Source: Sphingomonas sp. BAUL-RG-20F-R05-02 (lineage in GTDB: Bacteria > Pseudomonadota > Alphaproteobacteria > Sphingomonadales > Sphingomonadaceae). From it: a stretch of 64,000 bases of DNA. The position numbers were made by a program, and so were the translations under genes. Within the stretch, counting starts at the first letter, position 1. The number at the start of each line of letters is the position of its first letter. The DNA is taken from NCBI RefSeq assembly GCF_022662305.1, contig NZ_JAKNQH010000006.1, positions 154,452 through 218,451 of the forward strand. Reading direction: 5' to 3'. The notes under the pieces are model-generated. The model had not been told where the DNA came from, searched no databases, and saw only the letters and a program-made list of their open reading frames with translations. This document shows positions 1 to 8,671 of this stretch, in pieces.

Positions 1-582
1 TCACAGCGTCGCGAGGATATTGCCCATCATGTCCTTGAAGGTGCGACCGGTGGTGCGCTCACCCAGCGCCTTCATCTCCCAGCCGCCGCCGGCGCGGGAC
101 AGCTTGGCCATCACCTGGCCGGTATGCGCGCCCGAGCCGGTCAGGTCATAGCGCGCGAGTTCCTTGCCCATCGTCGTATCGACCACGCGACAATAGGCGT
201 TGGCGATCCGGTCGAAGCTGTCGCCGGTGAAGCTGTTGACGGTAAACACCAGCGTCTCCACCTTCGGCGGCAAACGCGTGAGATCGACGTTGATCGTCTC
301 GTCATCGCCGTCGCCCGCGCCGGTGCGGTTGTCGCCACTGTGGACGATGCTGCCGTCATGGCTGGAAAGCTGCCGGAACCACACCTGATCGACCAGCGTG
401 CGCTGCCCGTCGAACATCAGGCACGATGCGTCGAGATCGATATCGCCGCCACCGCCGCCGAACAGGCCGAGCAGACCCTTGGCCTTGCGCACGTCCCAGC
501 CCAGACCCATCGCGACGTGCGTCAGCGTGCCGCCGCCCGATTTCTCCAGCCGTACCGACTGGCCTTTTTGCAGACTTACCAA
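1..582 (-). CDS. TerD-family stress/tellurium-resistance protein
   Basis: A 193-residue protein with the TerD fold signature: an N-terminal LQKGQ motif, an acidic DIDLDAS stretch at residues 47-53 and a second Asp/Glu-rich segment at about 84-95 that together form the calcium-binding sites of this family. TerD-domain proteins are cytoplasmic calcium-binding proteins linked to tellurite, phage and general stress resistance; the exact biochemical role is not settled. A short Gly run (42-46) precedes the first acidic site. The length matches the family (about 190 residues). Other ter genes may lie left of the window but none is visible here, so the subtype (TerD or TerZ) is left open. Confidence 0.88.
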   Translation of the reverse strand: MVSLQKGQSVRLEKSGGGTLTHVAMGLGWDVRKAKGLLGLFGGGGGDIDLDASCLMFDGQRTLVDQVWFRQLSSHDGSIVHSGDNRTGAGDGDDETINVDLTRLPPKVETLVFTVNSFTGDSFDRIANAYCRVVDTTMGKELARYDLTGSGAHTGQVMAKLSRAGGGWEMKALGERTTGRTFKDMMGNILATL

Positions 583-680
583 GCGGCTTCTCCGTAAACG
601 GCCGGCACGGTCGCCGGGTGTGTCACAGGACTATGGCAATGCCGCCGGGCTCGCAAGACGGTTCGGTCACGCGCGGGTCG

Positions 681-3600
681 CTACCGCACGAGCGGCACCA
701 CGTTGTTGAGCATCGTCACCTCCGGCGCATCCCCGGCCAGCGCCACCCGCACGGACAGCCCGCCCGCAGCTTGCGCCGGAATCGACAGCCGCACCGCCGC
801 CGTCTTCGGCAGCAGATCGAGCGGCGCGGCGAGCGGCGGGATGGCCGCGCTCGCCAGCACGCGCCCGCTTGCATCGATCAGGCTGGCGGTGCCGCCCGGT
901 ACGGGCCGGGCACCAAGGCTGTGCACCGTGACGTTCACGCGCGCGCCCCGCACCGTTACGTCATCCACGCCGATGCCGAGATCGGCGCGCTCCGTCACTG
1001 GCGCACCGGGGCGGGTGAGCTGGAAATCATAGACGGTGGTGGTGCCGGGCGCGAACGCGACATCGACGCCGACGCTTCGCTCCAGCGTCAGCGAGGTGGA
1101 CGGACCCGTCGCCAACAGCGTCTTGCCGGAGTCGACACTCGTCGCGCGGGTCATCGACCATGTGCCGGCGGTCACGTCCCAGCCGGTCATGCGTGCGTTT
1201 TGCACATGGTCGCTGCGGTTGTAGGCGAGCACGCGGAAGTGATCGGGCGTGGCGCCGGGCAGCAGGATCGCGACCTGTTCGGCCCCGCCGGCTTCCGCGA
1301 AGCGCCAGCTGACGGTGTGGCCGGGCCACTCCTGCCCGCGCACCAGCGCGATCCCGCCGAGCCGTTCGCGCTGGAGGATATCCATCGCCGATTCCACGCG
1401 GTCGGTCCACCAATGCCCCTCGGTCATCATGTAGAACCGCTGCGTCTTGGTGGTGATCGAGTCCGCGTGCAGCCGTTCGAGCGTGGCGAGATCGCCGTTC
1501 GCCTGCCAGCCGACATAGCGCGAATACGGATCGCTGCCGGCTTTGCCGAGGATAGTCTGCCGCCACGCCGCGCCCTGCGGCGCCAGCGCGAGCGCATCCT
1601 CGTTGATCGCGGCCAGCGTGCCGGTGCCGGTCTTGGCGACGCGCGCCACGATCGGGCGGAGGTACTTGGCGTCGCCGCTCAGGCGGAACGCGCCCCATGC
1701 GGTCTGCATCGGCGTTTCGATCCCGCCGCCATCGCCGACCCGCTCGGCATCGGTCTTCCAGTTGATCTCGTTAGGAAAGCTCCAGCCGCCATCCGCGCCC
1801 TGCTTGCCGTGGGCGAGCCAGCCGTCCATCACCCCGGTCACCTGCCTTTTGGCCGCCGGATTGCCGTTGTAGAGGCCGACCAGCATCGCCGGTTGCAGCA
1901 TGTTGAACGCATAGGGCTTCTGCCACGACCACGGATCGTCGCGGTAGATCTTCCGCGCGCCGTACCAGCTCGATGCGAAATGCATGTGCCCGGCCGGGTT
2001 GACCAGCAGCACGTTGCGCATCGCGCGCACCGTATCCATCAGCCGCTCGACCGCTTTGGGTTCGCCCCAGTTGAGATAGAGCCGCTCGCCGTTGGAGTTG
2101 ATCCCCTCCTCATAGGTGTGGAGTTCGTCGGTGGTGATATAGCCGAGGCCATCGACCATCATGCCGTTGCGGTACACCGCGTCAGACAGCGCGCGGAGCG
2201 AGGCGTTGATCTTGTCCGGCTCGACCCCCATCAGCGCGAGACCGGGCCATTGTTCGGTCAGGTCGGTATCGTCGGAAATGCCCCCGCCGAAATCCCCGTA
2301 CGGAACTTGACGCTTGTCGATCCACCAATCAACGAACTGTTGGGACAGCTTGAGGTCCTCAAGTTGGCGGAACGCCCATAGCGGCGTGCCCGCCGGTGCC
2401 GCCGCCAGCGTGACCGGCGGCGCGTCCTCGGGGCGATAGTCGATGTCCGACCAATAGGTCCGCGCCAGCGCATTGTCGGGATCGACGCGCAACAGGTCGC
2501 TGATGTCCGCGAACACGCGCGCATACAGCCCCTCGCGTTTGGAGGCGGTATGTTCCTCGACGAGGAAGCCCCAATTGTCCTTCACCTGGTTGAACCGATC
2601 GGCGACATGCTCGGCCAGCGCCTCGGCACGCGGTTTGAAGACGAGGCGAAGCTTGGCGCCCGACAGGCTATGCGCGTCGAAATCCTGTGCGGCGGAGGCG
2701 ATGCTGAGCCAAAGGCTGTTCTTCGGCAGGATACGATCGCGCAGATCGAGCCACAGCGTGCGCGCCTCGCCCGGACGCACCGATACCGACACGTCGATCA
2801 TGTCGCGCCCCGGCCACAGCGGGTCCTTCACGCGGATGTTGAGCGGCACGAGACCATGCGCATCGGGCGTGAGCTTCATCGCCGGCAGGTCGATGGCGAT
2901 ACCGTCGAGCCCATCATGCAGGTTCTGCCAGCCGTAGTCCCACGCGCGGGCGAGCGGTTTGTCGGGATCGGCATCGGCGAAGTTGGACGGGATGAGGATG
3001 TGGACGATCGGCATCGCGTGCGCCCCGCGCTGCACCGTCCCGCTGGCACCGGCGGCACCGGCGCCGATCGCCGCCTTCACGCCCGCGCTCGGCAGCGCGA
3101 GCACGGTCGAGCGCTCGTCGGGTGCGAACCGGCCGGCGATGAACGCGTTGAGCGGGGCGAGCGCGGCGAGATCGGGTGCGGCGTCGGCATTGATCGTGTA
3201 GGAGAGCTTGAAGCTGCCGGTGGGTTCCGTGCCCGCACCGACGTCATAGGCCCAGAGTTCCTGAATCGGCTGTTCCTGCATCTGGTTGATGAAGGACAGC
3301 GTGCCGCCAGTGCGGGGCGCGAAACTGTCGACACTGCGCACGACACCCTTGGCCCGGGTGGCGAGCGTCTTGCCGGACCATTCCAGCGTGCCATACGCGG
3401 CGCCCCGGATCTCGACGCGGTTGACGGTTTCGCCCGGCGGCACGGTTAGGTCGTAGCGCTTGCCGCCCTCGACATAAACGTTCCAGTCGGGCAGCTCGAA
3501 ATAATCGTCGCGACCAGGCAGCCGCGAGCGGTTGTAGACGCCGGGCCATGTCGTTTCGGCGATGCCGTCGACGCCCTTCCACATCCACTCCTTCAAGTCC

Positions 3601-4523
3601 TTGGCGTCGGCGAACTCGACCTTGCGGATGCGCGTGACCGGATCGACCAGCGGCGGCGGGGCGGCGTGGTCCCAGCCATAGCGGTGCAACCATGCCGTGC
3701 GGCGCAGGCGTGTATCGTCAGCGGGATCAACAGGCGGCTCACCCTTGGCGGCGAGCGCGGCGATGCCGGCGTCGCCCAGCATGTGATCGTAGACGCGGAT
3801 CTCGTCGAGATCGCTGCCGCGCATGAAGTTATAGCGGCTCTGCACCTGATGCGGCGACATGACGCGCCCGGCCAGCCCGAACTGGTCGAGCCCCGCGTCG
3901 AGATCGGACACCTGATCCTTGCGCGCGACCGGCTTGCCGTCGACATACAGCCGCACGCCCGCCGTCTCGTCCCATGCGAAGGCGATGTGGTGCCAAGCAT
4001 CCGCTGCGGGCAGGTCCGGCATTCGCCACGAGACGCGCACGCGCGACAGATTGGCGTCGGTAACGAAGGCGTCGAAACCATGGCCGTTCCAATCGATCCG
4101 CAGGAACGCCATGTCCCAACTGCTATGATCTGCGAAACCGGTGCGGAAGATCACGAACGGCGCCTCTCCCACCGGCTGCCGCGCGCGCCAGAAGAAGCTG
4201 AGCGTGCCGCGCGCCGCGCGCATGTTGCCGGGCGCGCGCCATGCGACATAGCCGTCATCCGCCCAGCGCGCCGCACCGCCGATCGCGCCATCGGGCACGA
4301 CCGTGACGCCGCTGCGGAAATTGGGCACGGGATCGCCCGCCGCGACATCGGCGGTCATGCTCTTGTCTGCGGAAACGCGGAACAGCAACCCGGTGGGATC
4401 TGCCGCGCGCGCCTGCGCGGCGGCCGGCATGGCGGCGATGACGAGCAGACTGGCGCACGCCGACAGGGCCGTGCGACTGGTCGCGCGCAATGGCTGCGGA
4501 CCCTTGCCTCCGATGGTTTTCAC
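681..4523 (-). CDS. Large secreted LamG-domain protein with helical toroid-like region
   Basis: About 1280 residues. I chose the GTG at 4523 because a strong purine-rich ribosome site (GGGGAGAGG) lies just upstream; an upstream GTG at 4559 lacks one. The N terminus then reads as a Sec signal peptide ending near AQA-RA. A LamG/concanavalin-like domain follows (roughly residues 43-258, with the typical AWHHIAFAWD and LYVDGKPV strands). The central part (about residues 680-1000) is rich in Trp/Tyr/His and looks like an (alpha/alpha) barrel of the kind used by polysaccharide lyases and glycosidases; the C terminus looks like beta-sandwich modules. I cannot assign a family. It is divergent from a carboxylesterase across a region with LacI-type operators, so inducible use of a plant or algal polymer is a reasonable inference, not a proof. 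Confidence 0.75.
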   Translation of the reverse strand: MKTIGGKGPQPLRATSRTALSACASLLVIAAMPAAAQARAADPTGLLFRVSADKSMTADVAAGDPVPNFRSGVTVVPDGAIGGAARWADDGYVAWRAPGNMRAARGTLSFFWRARQPVGEAPFVIFRTGFADHSSWDMAFLRIDWNGHGFDAFVTDANLSRVRVSWRMPDLPAADAWHHIAFAWDETAGVRLYVDGKPVARKDQVSDLDAGLDQFGLAGRVMSPHQVQSRYNFMRGSDLDEIRVYDHMLGDAGIAALAAKGEPPVDPADDTRLRRTAWLHRYGWDHAAPPPLVDPVTRIRKVEFADAKDLKEWMWKGVDGIAETTWPGVYNRSRLPGRDDYFELPDWNVYVEGGKRYDLTVPPGETVNRVEIRGAAYGTLEWSGKTLATRAKGVVRSVDSFAPRTGGTLSFINQMQEQPIQELWAYDVGAGTEPTGSFKLSYTINADAAPDLAALAPLNAFIAGRFAPDERSTVLALPSAGVKAAIGAGAAGASGTVQRGAHAMPIVHILIPSNFADADPDKPLARAWDYGWQNLHDGLDGIAIDLPAMKLTPDAHGLVPLNIRVKDPLWPGRDMIDVSVSVRPGEARTLWLDLRDRILPKNSLWLSIASAAQDFDAHSLSGAKLRLVFKPRAEALAEHVADRFNQVKDNWGFLVEEHTASKREGLYARVFADISDLLRVDPDNALARTYWSDIDYRPEDAPPVTLAAAPAGTPLWAFRQLEDLKLSQQFVDWWIDKRQVPYGDFGGGISDDTDLTEQWPGLALMGVEPDKINASLRALSDAVYRNGMMVDGLGYITTDELHTYEEGINSNGERLYLNWGEPKAVERLMDTVRAMRNVLLVNPAGHMHFASSWYGARKIYRDDPWSWQKPYAFNMLQPAMLVGLYNGNPAAKRQVTGVMDGWLAHGKQGADGGWSFPNEINWKTDAERVGDGGGIETPMQTAWGAFRLSGDAKYLRPIVARVAKTGTGTLAAINEDALALAPQGAAWRQTILGKAGSDPYSRYVGWQANGDLATLERLHADSITTKTQRFYMMTEGHWWTDRVESAMDILQRERLGGIALVRGQEWPGHTVSWRFAEAGGAEQVAILLPGATPDHFRVLAYNRSDHVQNARMTGWDVTAGTWSMTRATSVDSGKTLLATGPSTSLTLERSVGVDVAFAPGTTTVYDFQLTRPGAPVTERADLGIGVDDVTVRGARVNVTVHSLGARPVPGGTASLIDASGRVLASAAIPPLAAPLDLLPKTAAVRLSIPAQAAGGLSVRVALAGDAPEVTMLNNVVPLVR

Positions 4524-4643
4524 GGGCCTCTCCCCTCGCTTTATAGAGAGCGACGACACCGCTGCGTCTGGCGAACCCTATATGGTTTGCCGGACCGTGT
4601 GGCTGGCACCCTCTCCTGTTCTGCCACCATCATGCCCAAATTT

Positions 4644-4658
4644 GGAAACCGGTGTCAA
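4644..4658. promoter_or_regulatory. LacI-family operator, copy 1
   Basis: GGAAACCGGTGTCAA, an imperfect palindrome centred on CCGG, the usual architecture of LacI-family operators. It lies 121 bases upstream of the large LamG gene start and 101 bases upstream of the carboxylesterase start. The same 15 bases occur at 60399-60413 beside a LacI-family gene. Confidence 0.7.
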
Positions 4659-4708
4659 CACAGCGAGTGGCGATCTGGTTGTAGCGCGAGTCACGGTTGC
4701 CAAACTCG

Positions 4709-4723
4709 TTGACACCGGTCACC
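4709..4723. promoter_or_regulatory. LacI-family operator, copy 2 (inverted)
   Basis: TTGACACCGGTCACC; its reverse complement matches copy 1 in 13 of 15 positions. The two CCGG centres are 66 bp apart. This copy is about 36 bases before the carboxylesterase start, a position where bound repressor would block transcription or initiation. Confidence 0.65.
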
Positions 4724-4758
4724 ATAGGGTCAGGCCGGCAACACGGCGCGAGAGGAAA

Positions 4759-6366
4759 ATGGCTATGGCGGGCACCGCAACCGAACGTCTCGACATAGCG
4801 GTCGGGCGCCGCGCACTGATCGGCGGCGGGGCTGGCGCGGCGGCCCTCGCGCTGTTGCCGCGCGCCGCGCGTGCGGTGACGCCGGCGGCGCGGATCGTCG
4901 CCGCATCCGGCATTTTCACCGGTGAAGCGCAGAGCGCGGGCGTGGCGCATCCGGTATGGAGCTTTCGTGGCATCCGCTACGGCACCGCCGAACGTTTTCG
5001 CGCGCCGCGTGCTTACGCCACACCGGGCAAGCCGCGCCTCGCCACCGTCTTCGGCCCGGTGTGCCCGCAGACTGGTCGATATCGGCCACAGTCCGAGGAT
5101 TGCCTCTATCTCAACGTCTGGACGCCGCAGCGTGCGCCAGGCGCGAAGCTGCCGGTGATGCTCTACATCCACGGCGGCGCCTATGCGAACGGCAGCGTTA
5201 CCGATCCACTTAACGACGGCGCGGCGCTCGCTGGCCGTGGCGACGTGGTGGTGGTGACGGTGAACCACCGGCTCAACGCGTTCGGCTACCTCTATCTCGC
5301 ACGGTTCGATCCGCGCTTCGCGGACAGCGGCAACGCCGGACAGCTCGATCTGATCTGCGCGCTGCAATGGGTCCGCGACAACATCGCCGCGTTCGGGGGT
5401 GATCCGGGTCGCGTCATGCTGTTCGGCCAGTCGGGCGGCGGCGCCAAGATCGCCACGCTGACCGGTATGCCCGCCGCGACCGGTCTGTTCCACCGTGCCG
5501 CGACGATGAGCGGACAGCAGGTAACAGCGCAGGGGCCGCTCCACGCGACCGAGCGTGCCCGCGCCTATCTCGATGCGCTGGGCGTAAAGCCTGGCAGTCT
5601 CCAGCCGCTGCTCGACATGCCTGCGGAGAGGCTGGTCGAGGCGCTGGCGACGCGCGATCCGGTGATGGCGGGCGGGCTGTCGTTCGCGCCGGTGCTCGAC
5701 ATGACGTGGCTGGTGCGACACCCGTTCTGGCCGGATGCCAACCCGATCGGGCTGCCGATCCCGCTGATCCTTGGCAACGTGCATGACGAGACGCGCGCGT
5801 TCGTGTCGCCCGACACGCTCGGCGGCGTGACATGGGATACGCTGCCCGACCGGCTCGCGCCCGAATTGCGGATCGACGTGCTGCCGGAATGGGTGGTCGG
5901 CGAATATCGCAGGCACTTCCCAAAATGGTCGCCGGCCGATGTGTTCTACGCCGCCTCCACCGCCGGGCGCAGCTGGCGCGGACAGGTGATCGAGGCGGAG
6001 GAGCGCGCGCACGCCGGTGCTCCGGCTTGGGTGTATCAGGTCGACTTCGGCTCCCGCACGGACCCGCGGCGTGGCGCTTTCCACACGATGGATATCCCGC
6101 TGGTGTTCGGCACGCTCGGCGCGAAGGGCTCGCAGACCGGCACGGGCGCGGATGCGCGCCCGGCCTCGGCGGCGATGCAGGACAGCTTCGTCGCGTTCGC
6201 GAAGACCGGCGATCCCAACCACGCCGGTCTCGCCGCATGGCCGAGATACGACATGCCGACGCGTGCGACGATGGTGTTCGATGTGACCAGCCGCGTCGAG
6301 AACGACCCGCGCCGCTGGCAGCGCGAGCTGTTCGCGCGCATCCCCTACATCCAACCCGGAACCTGA
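4759..6366 (+). CDS. Carboxylesterase/lipase family protein (type B), Tat-exported
   Basis: A 535-residue alpha/beta-hydrolase of the carboxylesterase type B family. The oxyanion-hole motif HGGAY is at 138-142, the nucleophile serine is Ser225 in GQSGG, Glu344 (HDETRAF) and His442 (FHTMDIP) complete the expected triad, and EDCLYLNVW is the family signature. The N terminus has a VGRRALIGG twin-arginine motif followed by a hydrophobic Ala/Leu stretch, so it is probably exported by Tat. A second ATG at 4765 is better spaced from the AGAGG at 4751-4755 and may be the real start. The reading frame is open further upstream but that part overlaps the operator region. It hydrolyses esters; the substrate is unknown. 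Context suggests de-esterification of a polymer handled by the flanking LamG proteins. Confidence 0.88.
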   Translation: MAMAGTATERLDIAVGRRALIGGGAGAAALALLPRAARAVTPAARIVAASGIFTGEAQSAGVAHPVWSFRGIRYGTAERFRAPRAYATPGKPRLATVFGPVCPQTGRYRPQSEDCLYLNVWTPQRAPGAKLPVMLYIHGGAYANGSVTDPLNDGAALAGRGDVVVVTVNHRLNAFGYLYLARFDPRFADSGNAGQLDLICALQWVRDNIAAFGGDPGRVMLFGQSGGGAKIATLTGMPAATGLFHRAATMSGQQVTAQGPLHATERARAYLDALGVKPGSLQPLLDMPAERLVEALATRDPVMAGGLSFAPVLDMTWLVRHPFWPDANPIGLPIPLILGNVHDETRAFVSPDTLGGVTWDTLPDRLAPELRIDVLPEWVVGEYRRHFPKWSPADVFYAASTAGRSWRGQVIEAEERAHAGAPAWVYQVDFGSRTDPRRGAFHTMDIPLVFGTLGAKGSQTGTGADARPASAAMQDSFVAFAKTGDPNHAGLAAWPRYDMPTRATMVFDVTSRVENDPRRWQRELFARIPYIQPGT

Positions 6367-6503
6367 GCGGCGGGCGAGCCCGCACGGGGTCTCAAGCAAG
6401 GCACTGGATACGGCAAGATACTATTGGCGTGGAAAAACGAGATGCAAGGAACGCTGCAAACGCTCCGCCACACCGGCACGCAGCGTGGTGGTCAGGAGGA
6501 GGC

Positions 6504-7217
6504 ATGATGCGCAGGCGAGACGTGGTGATGGGCGCGATCCCGATGGCAGCGCTGTCCGCCGGACTGCTCCCCGCTGTGGCGCGGGCGCGGCATGGCGCGG
6601 CGGGCGCATTATGGCGGTTCGACACGTTGCGCCACATCGGCGGACGCACACCCGAGCTGGTCGGTGCGCCCACGCTCACCACCAGCCCGTGGGGGCAAGC
6701 GACGCTGTTCGACGGTGTCGACGATGGCCTGTTGATCGATCACCATCCGCTCGCCGGCGCGCGGACCTTCACGATCGAGGCGCTGTTTCGCCCGGACGGC
6801 GGCGCCTTCGAGCAGCGCTGGCTCCACCTCGAGACGGAGGATGGCTCGGCGCCCGGCCTCAGCAAGACGCGCATCCTGTTCGAGATCCGCGTGGTCGATG
6901 ACGGCTGGTATCTCGACGCCTTCACCACCGATGGCCACGCCAAGCAGACGCTGATCGTGCCGGCCAACCGCTTCCCGATCGGTCGCTGGTATCACGTCGC
7001 GCAGAGCTACGACGGCAGCATCTACCGCTCCTATGTGGATGGGGTGGAGCAGATGGCGGTTCCGGTGCGCTTCGATCCGCAGGGGCCGGGCCGTGCCGCG
7101 ATCGGCATGCGGATGAACCGGGTGAACTTCTTTCACGGTGCGGTGCGGGCGGCGTTCTTCGCGCGCAGTGCGCTGGCGCCGGCGGACTTCGTGCTGCCGC
7201 AGGCGCGGAACGGATAA
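6504..7217 (+). CDS. Small secreted LamG-domain protein
   Basis: About 237 residues, preceded by an unusually strong AGGAGGAGG ribosome site at 6494-6502 and a double ATG. The N terminus (MMRRRDVVMGAIPMAALSAG) is a twin-arginine-like signal ending near ARA. The rest is a single LamG/concanavalin-like jelly roll, with the FTIEALFRP and GRWYHVAQSYDG motifs typical of these domains. No catalytic residues are apparent, so it probably binds glycan. It lies 137 bases downstream of the carboxylesterase on the same strand and may be co-transcribed with it. A longer open frame exists upstream but runs through the esterase gene and is a shadow. Confidence 0.75.
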   Translation: MMRRRDVVMGAIPMAALSAGLLPAVARARHGAAGALWRFDTLRHIGGRTPELVGAPTLTTSPWGQATLFDGVDDGLLIDHHPLAGARTFTIEALFRPDGGAFEQRWLHLETEDGSAPGLSKTRILFEIRVVDDGWYLDAFTTDGHAKQTLIVPANRFPIGRWYHVAQSYDGSIYRSYVDGVEQMAVPVRFDPQGPGRAAIGMRMNRVNFFHGAVRAAFFARSALAPADFVLPQARNG

Positions 7218-7231
7218 GCCCTGGCGCGACG

Positions 7232-8671
7232 TTACCGGCGCGCGGTCACGTCATCCTGCCAGCCACCGCCGAGCGCCTGGATCAACGCCACCGCCGTCGT
7301 CTGCCGGTCCGACTGAATCTGGATCAGCGCACGCCGCGCCGACAGCGCGGTGGCCTGTGCGCTCACCACGTCGGTGAAGACGACGATGCCGGATTGATAC
7401 TGGAACCGCACCGACGCCTCGCTGCGATCCGCCGCGATCGACGCCTCACGCAGCAGCGCCTCCTGCCGGGCGAGGATCGCGGTGGCGGCGAGATTGTCCT
7501 GCACGTCCTGGAATGCGGTGAGCGTCACCTGCCGGTAATTGGCGACCGCCGCGTCATAGGCGGCGCGGGCCGCCGCCACCCGCGCGCGGCGCGCGCCCGC
7601 ATCGAAGATCGTCTGGGCAAGCGATGCGCCGACCGACCACAAGGATGCAGCCGAGCTGAACAGCCCGGACAGGCTGTCGTTGTTGAACCCGCCGTTGCCG
7701 GACAGGTTCAGCACCGGGAAGAATGCGGCGCGTTCCACGCCGATCTGCGCGTTGGCGGCCGCGACCTGCCGCTCCGCCGCGGCGATGTCGGGGCGGCGTT
7801 CGAGCAGGGTCGACGGCACCGCGACCGGTACGGCGAGCGTCGCCGGCGTCCACTGCGCCGCCGCCGGCAGCGCGAAGGCGGCGGCGTTCTCGCCCACCAG
7901 CGTGGCGATCGCATCCTCGAACTGCGCGCGCGTGCGCTTCTGCCCCTCAAGGTCCGATCGAGCGGAGGCGAGTTGCGACTGGCCCTGGAACACGTCGCTG
8001 TGCGGGGCGATGCCGGCATTGTAGCGATTGGTGGCGATGGTGAGCGAGCGTTGGTAGGCGGTGACGGTCGCGGCGAGGCTGGCGATCTGCGCATCGCTCG
8101 CCCGCAAGCCCAGGTAATCGGTGGCGAGTTCACCGTCGATGGCGAGCTGCGCGGAGGCGAGATCGGCACGGCGCGCCTGCTCGGTCGCGCGGGCGTTGTT
8201 CACCGTGTTGGTGATCTGGCCAAACAGATCGGGTTGCCAGCTACCGCTCAGCGCGGCGCTATACGTGGTTTGCGCGCGTCCGCCGGCCGAGGACGCGACG
8301 CCGTTGGTGACGATGGTGCGCGATCCGCCGCTCTCCGAATGGGTGACCGATCCGGTGGCGGACACGGTCGGGAACAGGCTGGCACGCGCCTCGCGCGTGG
8401 CGGCGCGAGCCTGGCGGTAGGTGGCGGCGGCCTGCGCGATGGTCTGGTTGTGCGCGTGGGCGCGCACGATCAGGTCGTCGAGCGTGGCATCGCCGAAGCC
8501 GCTCCACCAGTCGGCGCGCGGCGCCTGATCGGACGGGTTGGCGGGTTGCCAGCCGTCGACCGGCTTCCACGCGGCGGACGAGGCGACGTCCGGCCGCGTG
8601 TAATGCGGCGCGAGCGAGCAGCCGGCGAGCGCCAACAGCGGCAGGAGGGCGAAACGGACGGACTTGGTCAT
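7232..8671 (-). CDS. NodT-family RND efflux outer-membrane lipoprotein
   Basis: A 479-residue TolC-like outer-membrane factor. The signal peptide ends in a lipobox LAGC (Cys18), so the mature protein is lipid-anchored, as usual for the NodT/OprM group. Two internal repeats rich in Ala, Gln and Arg with QA-LRREA-type helices form the periplasmic tunnel; the PDV start, LLERRPDIAAAERQVAAANAQIGVERAAFFP stretch (about 285-315, quoted only in part in the family signature) and FQDVQDNLAA helix are characteristic. It is the last gene of the efflux operon and its start overlaps the stop of the upstream permease by four bases, showing translational coupling. Confidence 0.93.
   Translation of the reverse strand: MTKSVRFALLPLLALAGCSLAPHYTRPDVASSAAWKPVDGWQPANPSDQAPRADWWSGFGDATLDDLIVRAHAHNQTIAQAAATYRQARAATREARASLFPTVSATGSVTHSESGGSRTIVTNGVASSAGGRAQTTYSAALSGSWQPDLFGQITNTVNNARATEQARRADLASAQLAIDGELATDYLGLRASDAQIASLAATVTAYQRSLTIATNRYNAGIAPHSDVFQGQSQLASARSDLEGQKRTRAQFEDAIATLVGENAAAFALPAAAQWTPATLAVPVAVPSTLLERRPDIAAAERQVAAANAQIGVERAAFFPVLNLSGNGGFNNDSLSGLFSSAASLWSVGASLAQTIFDAGARRARVAAARAAYDAAVANYRQVTLTAFQDVQDNLAATAILARQEALLREASIAADRSEASVRFQYQSGIVVFTDVVSAQATALSARRALIQIQSDRQTTAVALIQALGGGWQDDVTARR

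Noticed and set aside
426..2381. Long plus-strand open frame of 651 codons
   Set aside because: It is antisense to the large LamG gene; Arg/His/Gly-rich translation without family motifs is typical of the shadow frame of a high-GC gene.
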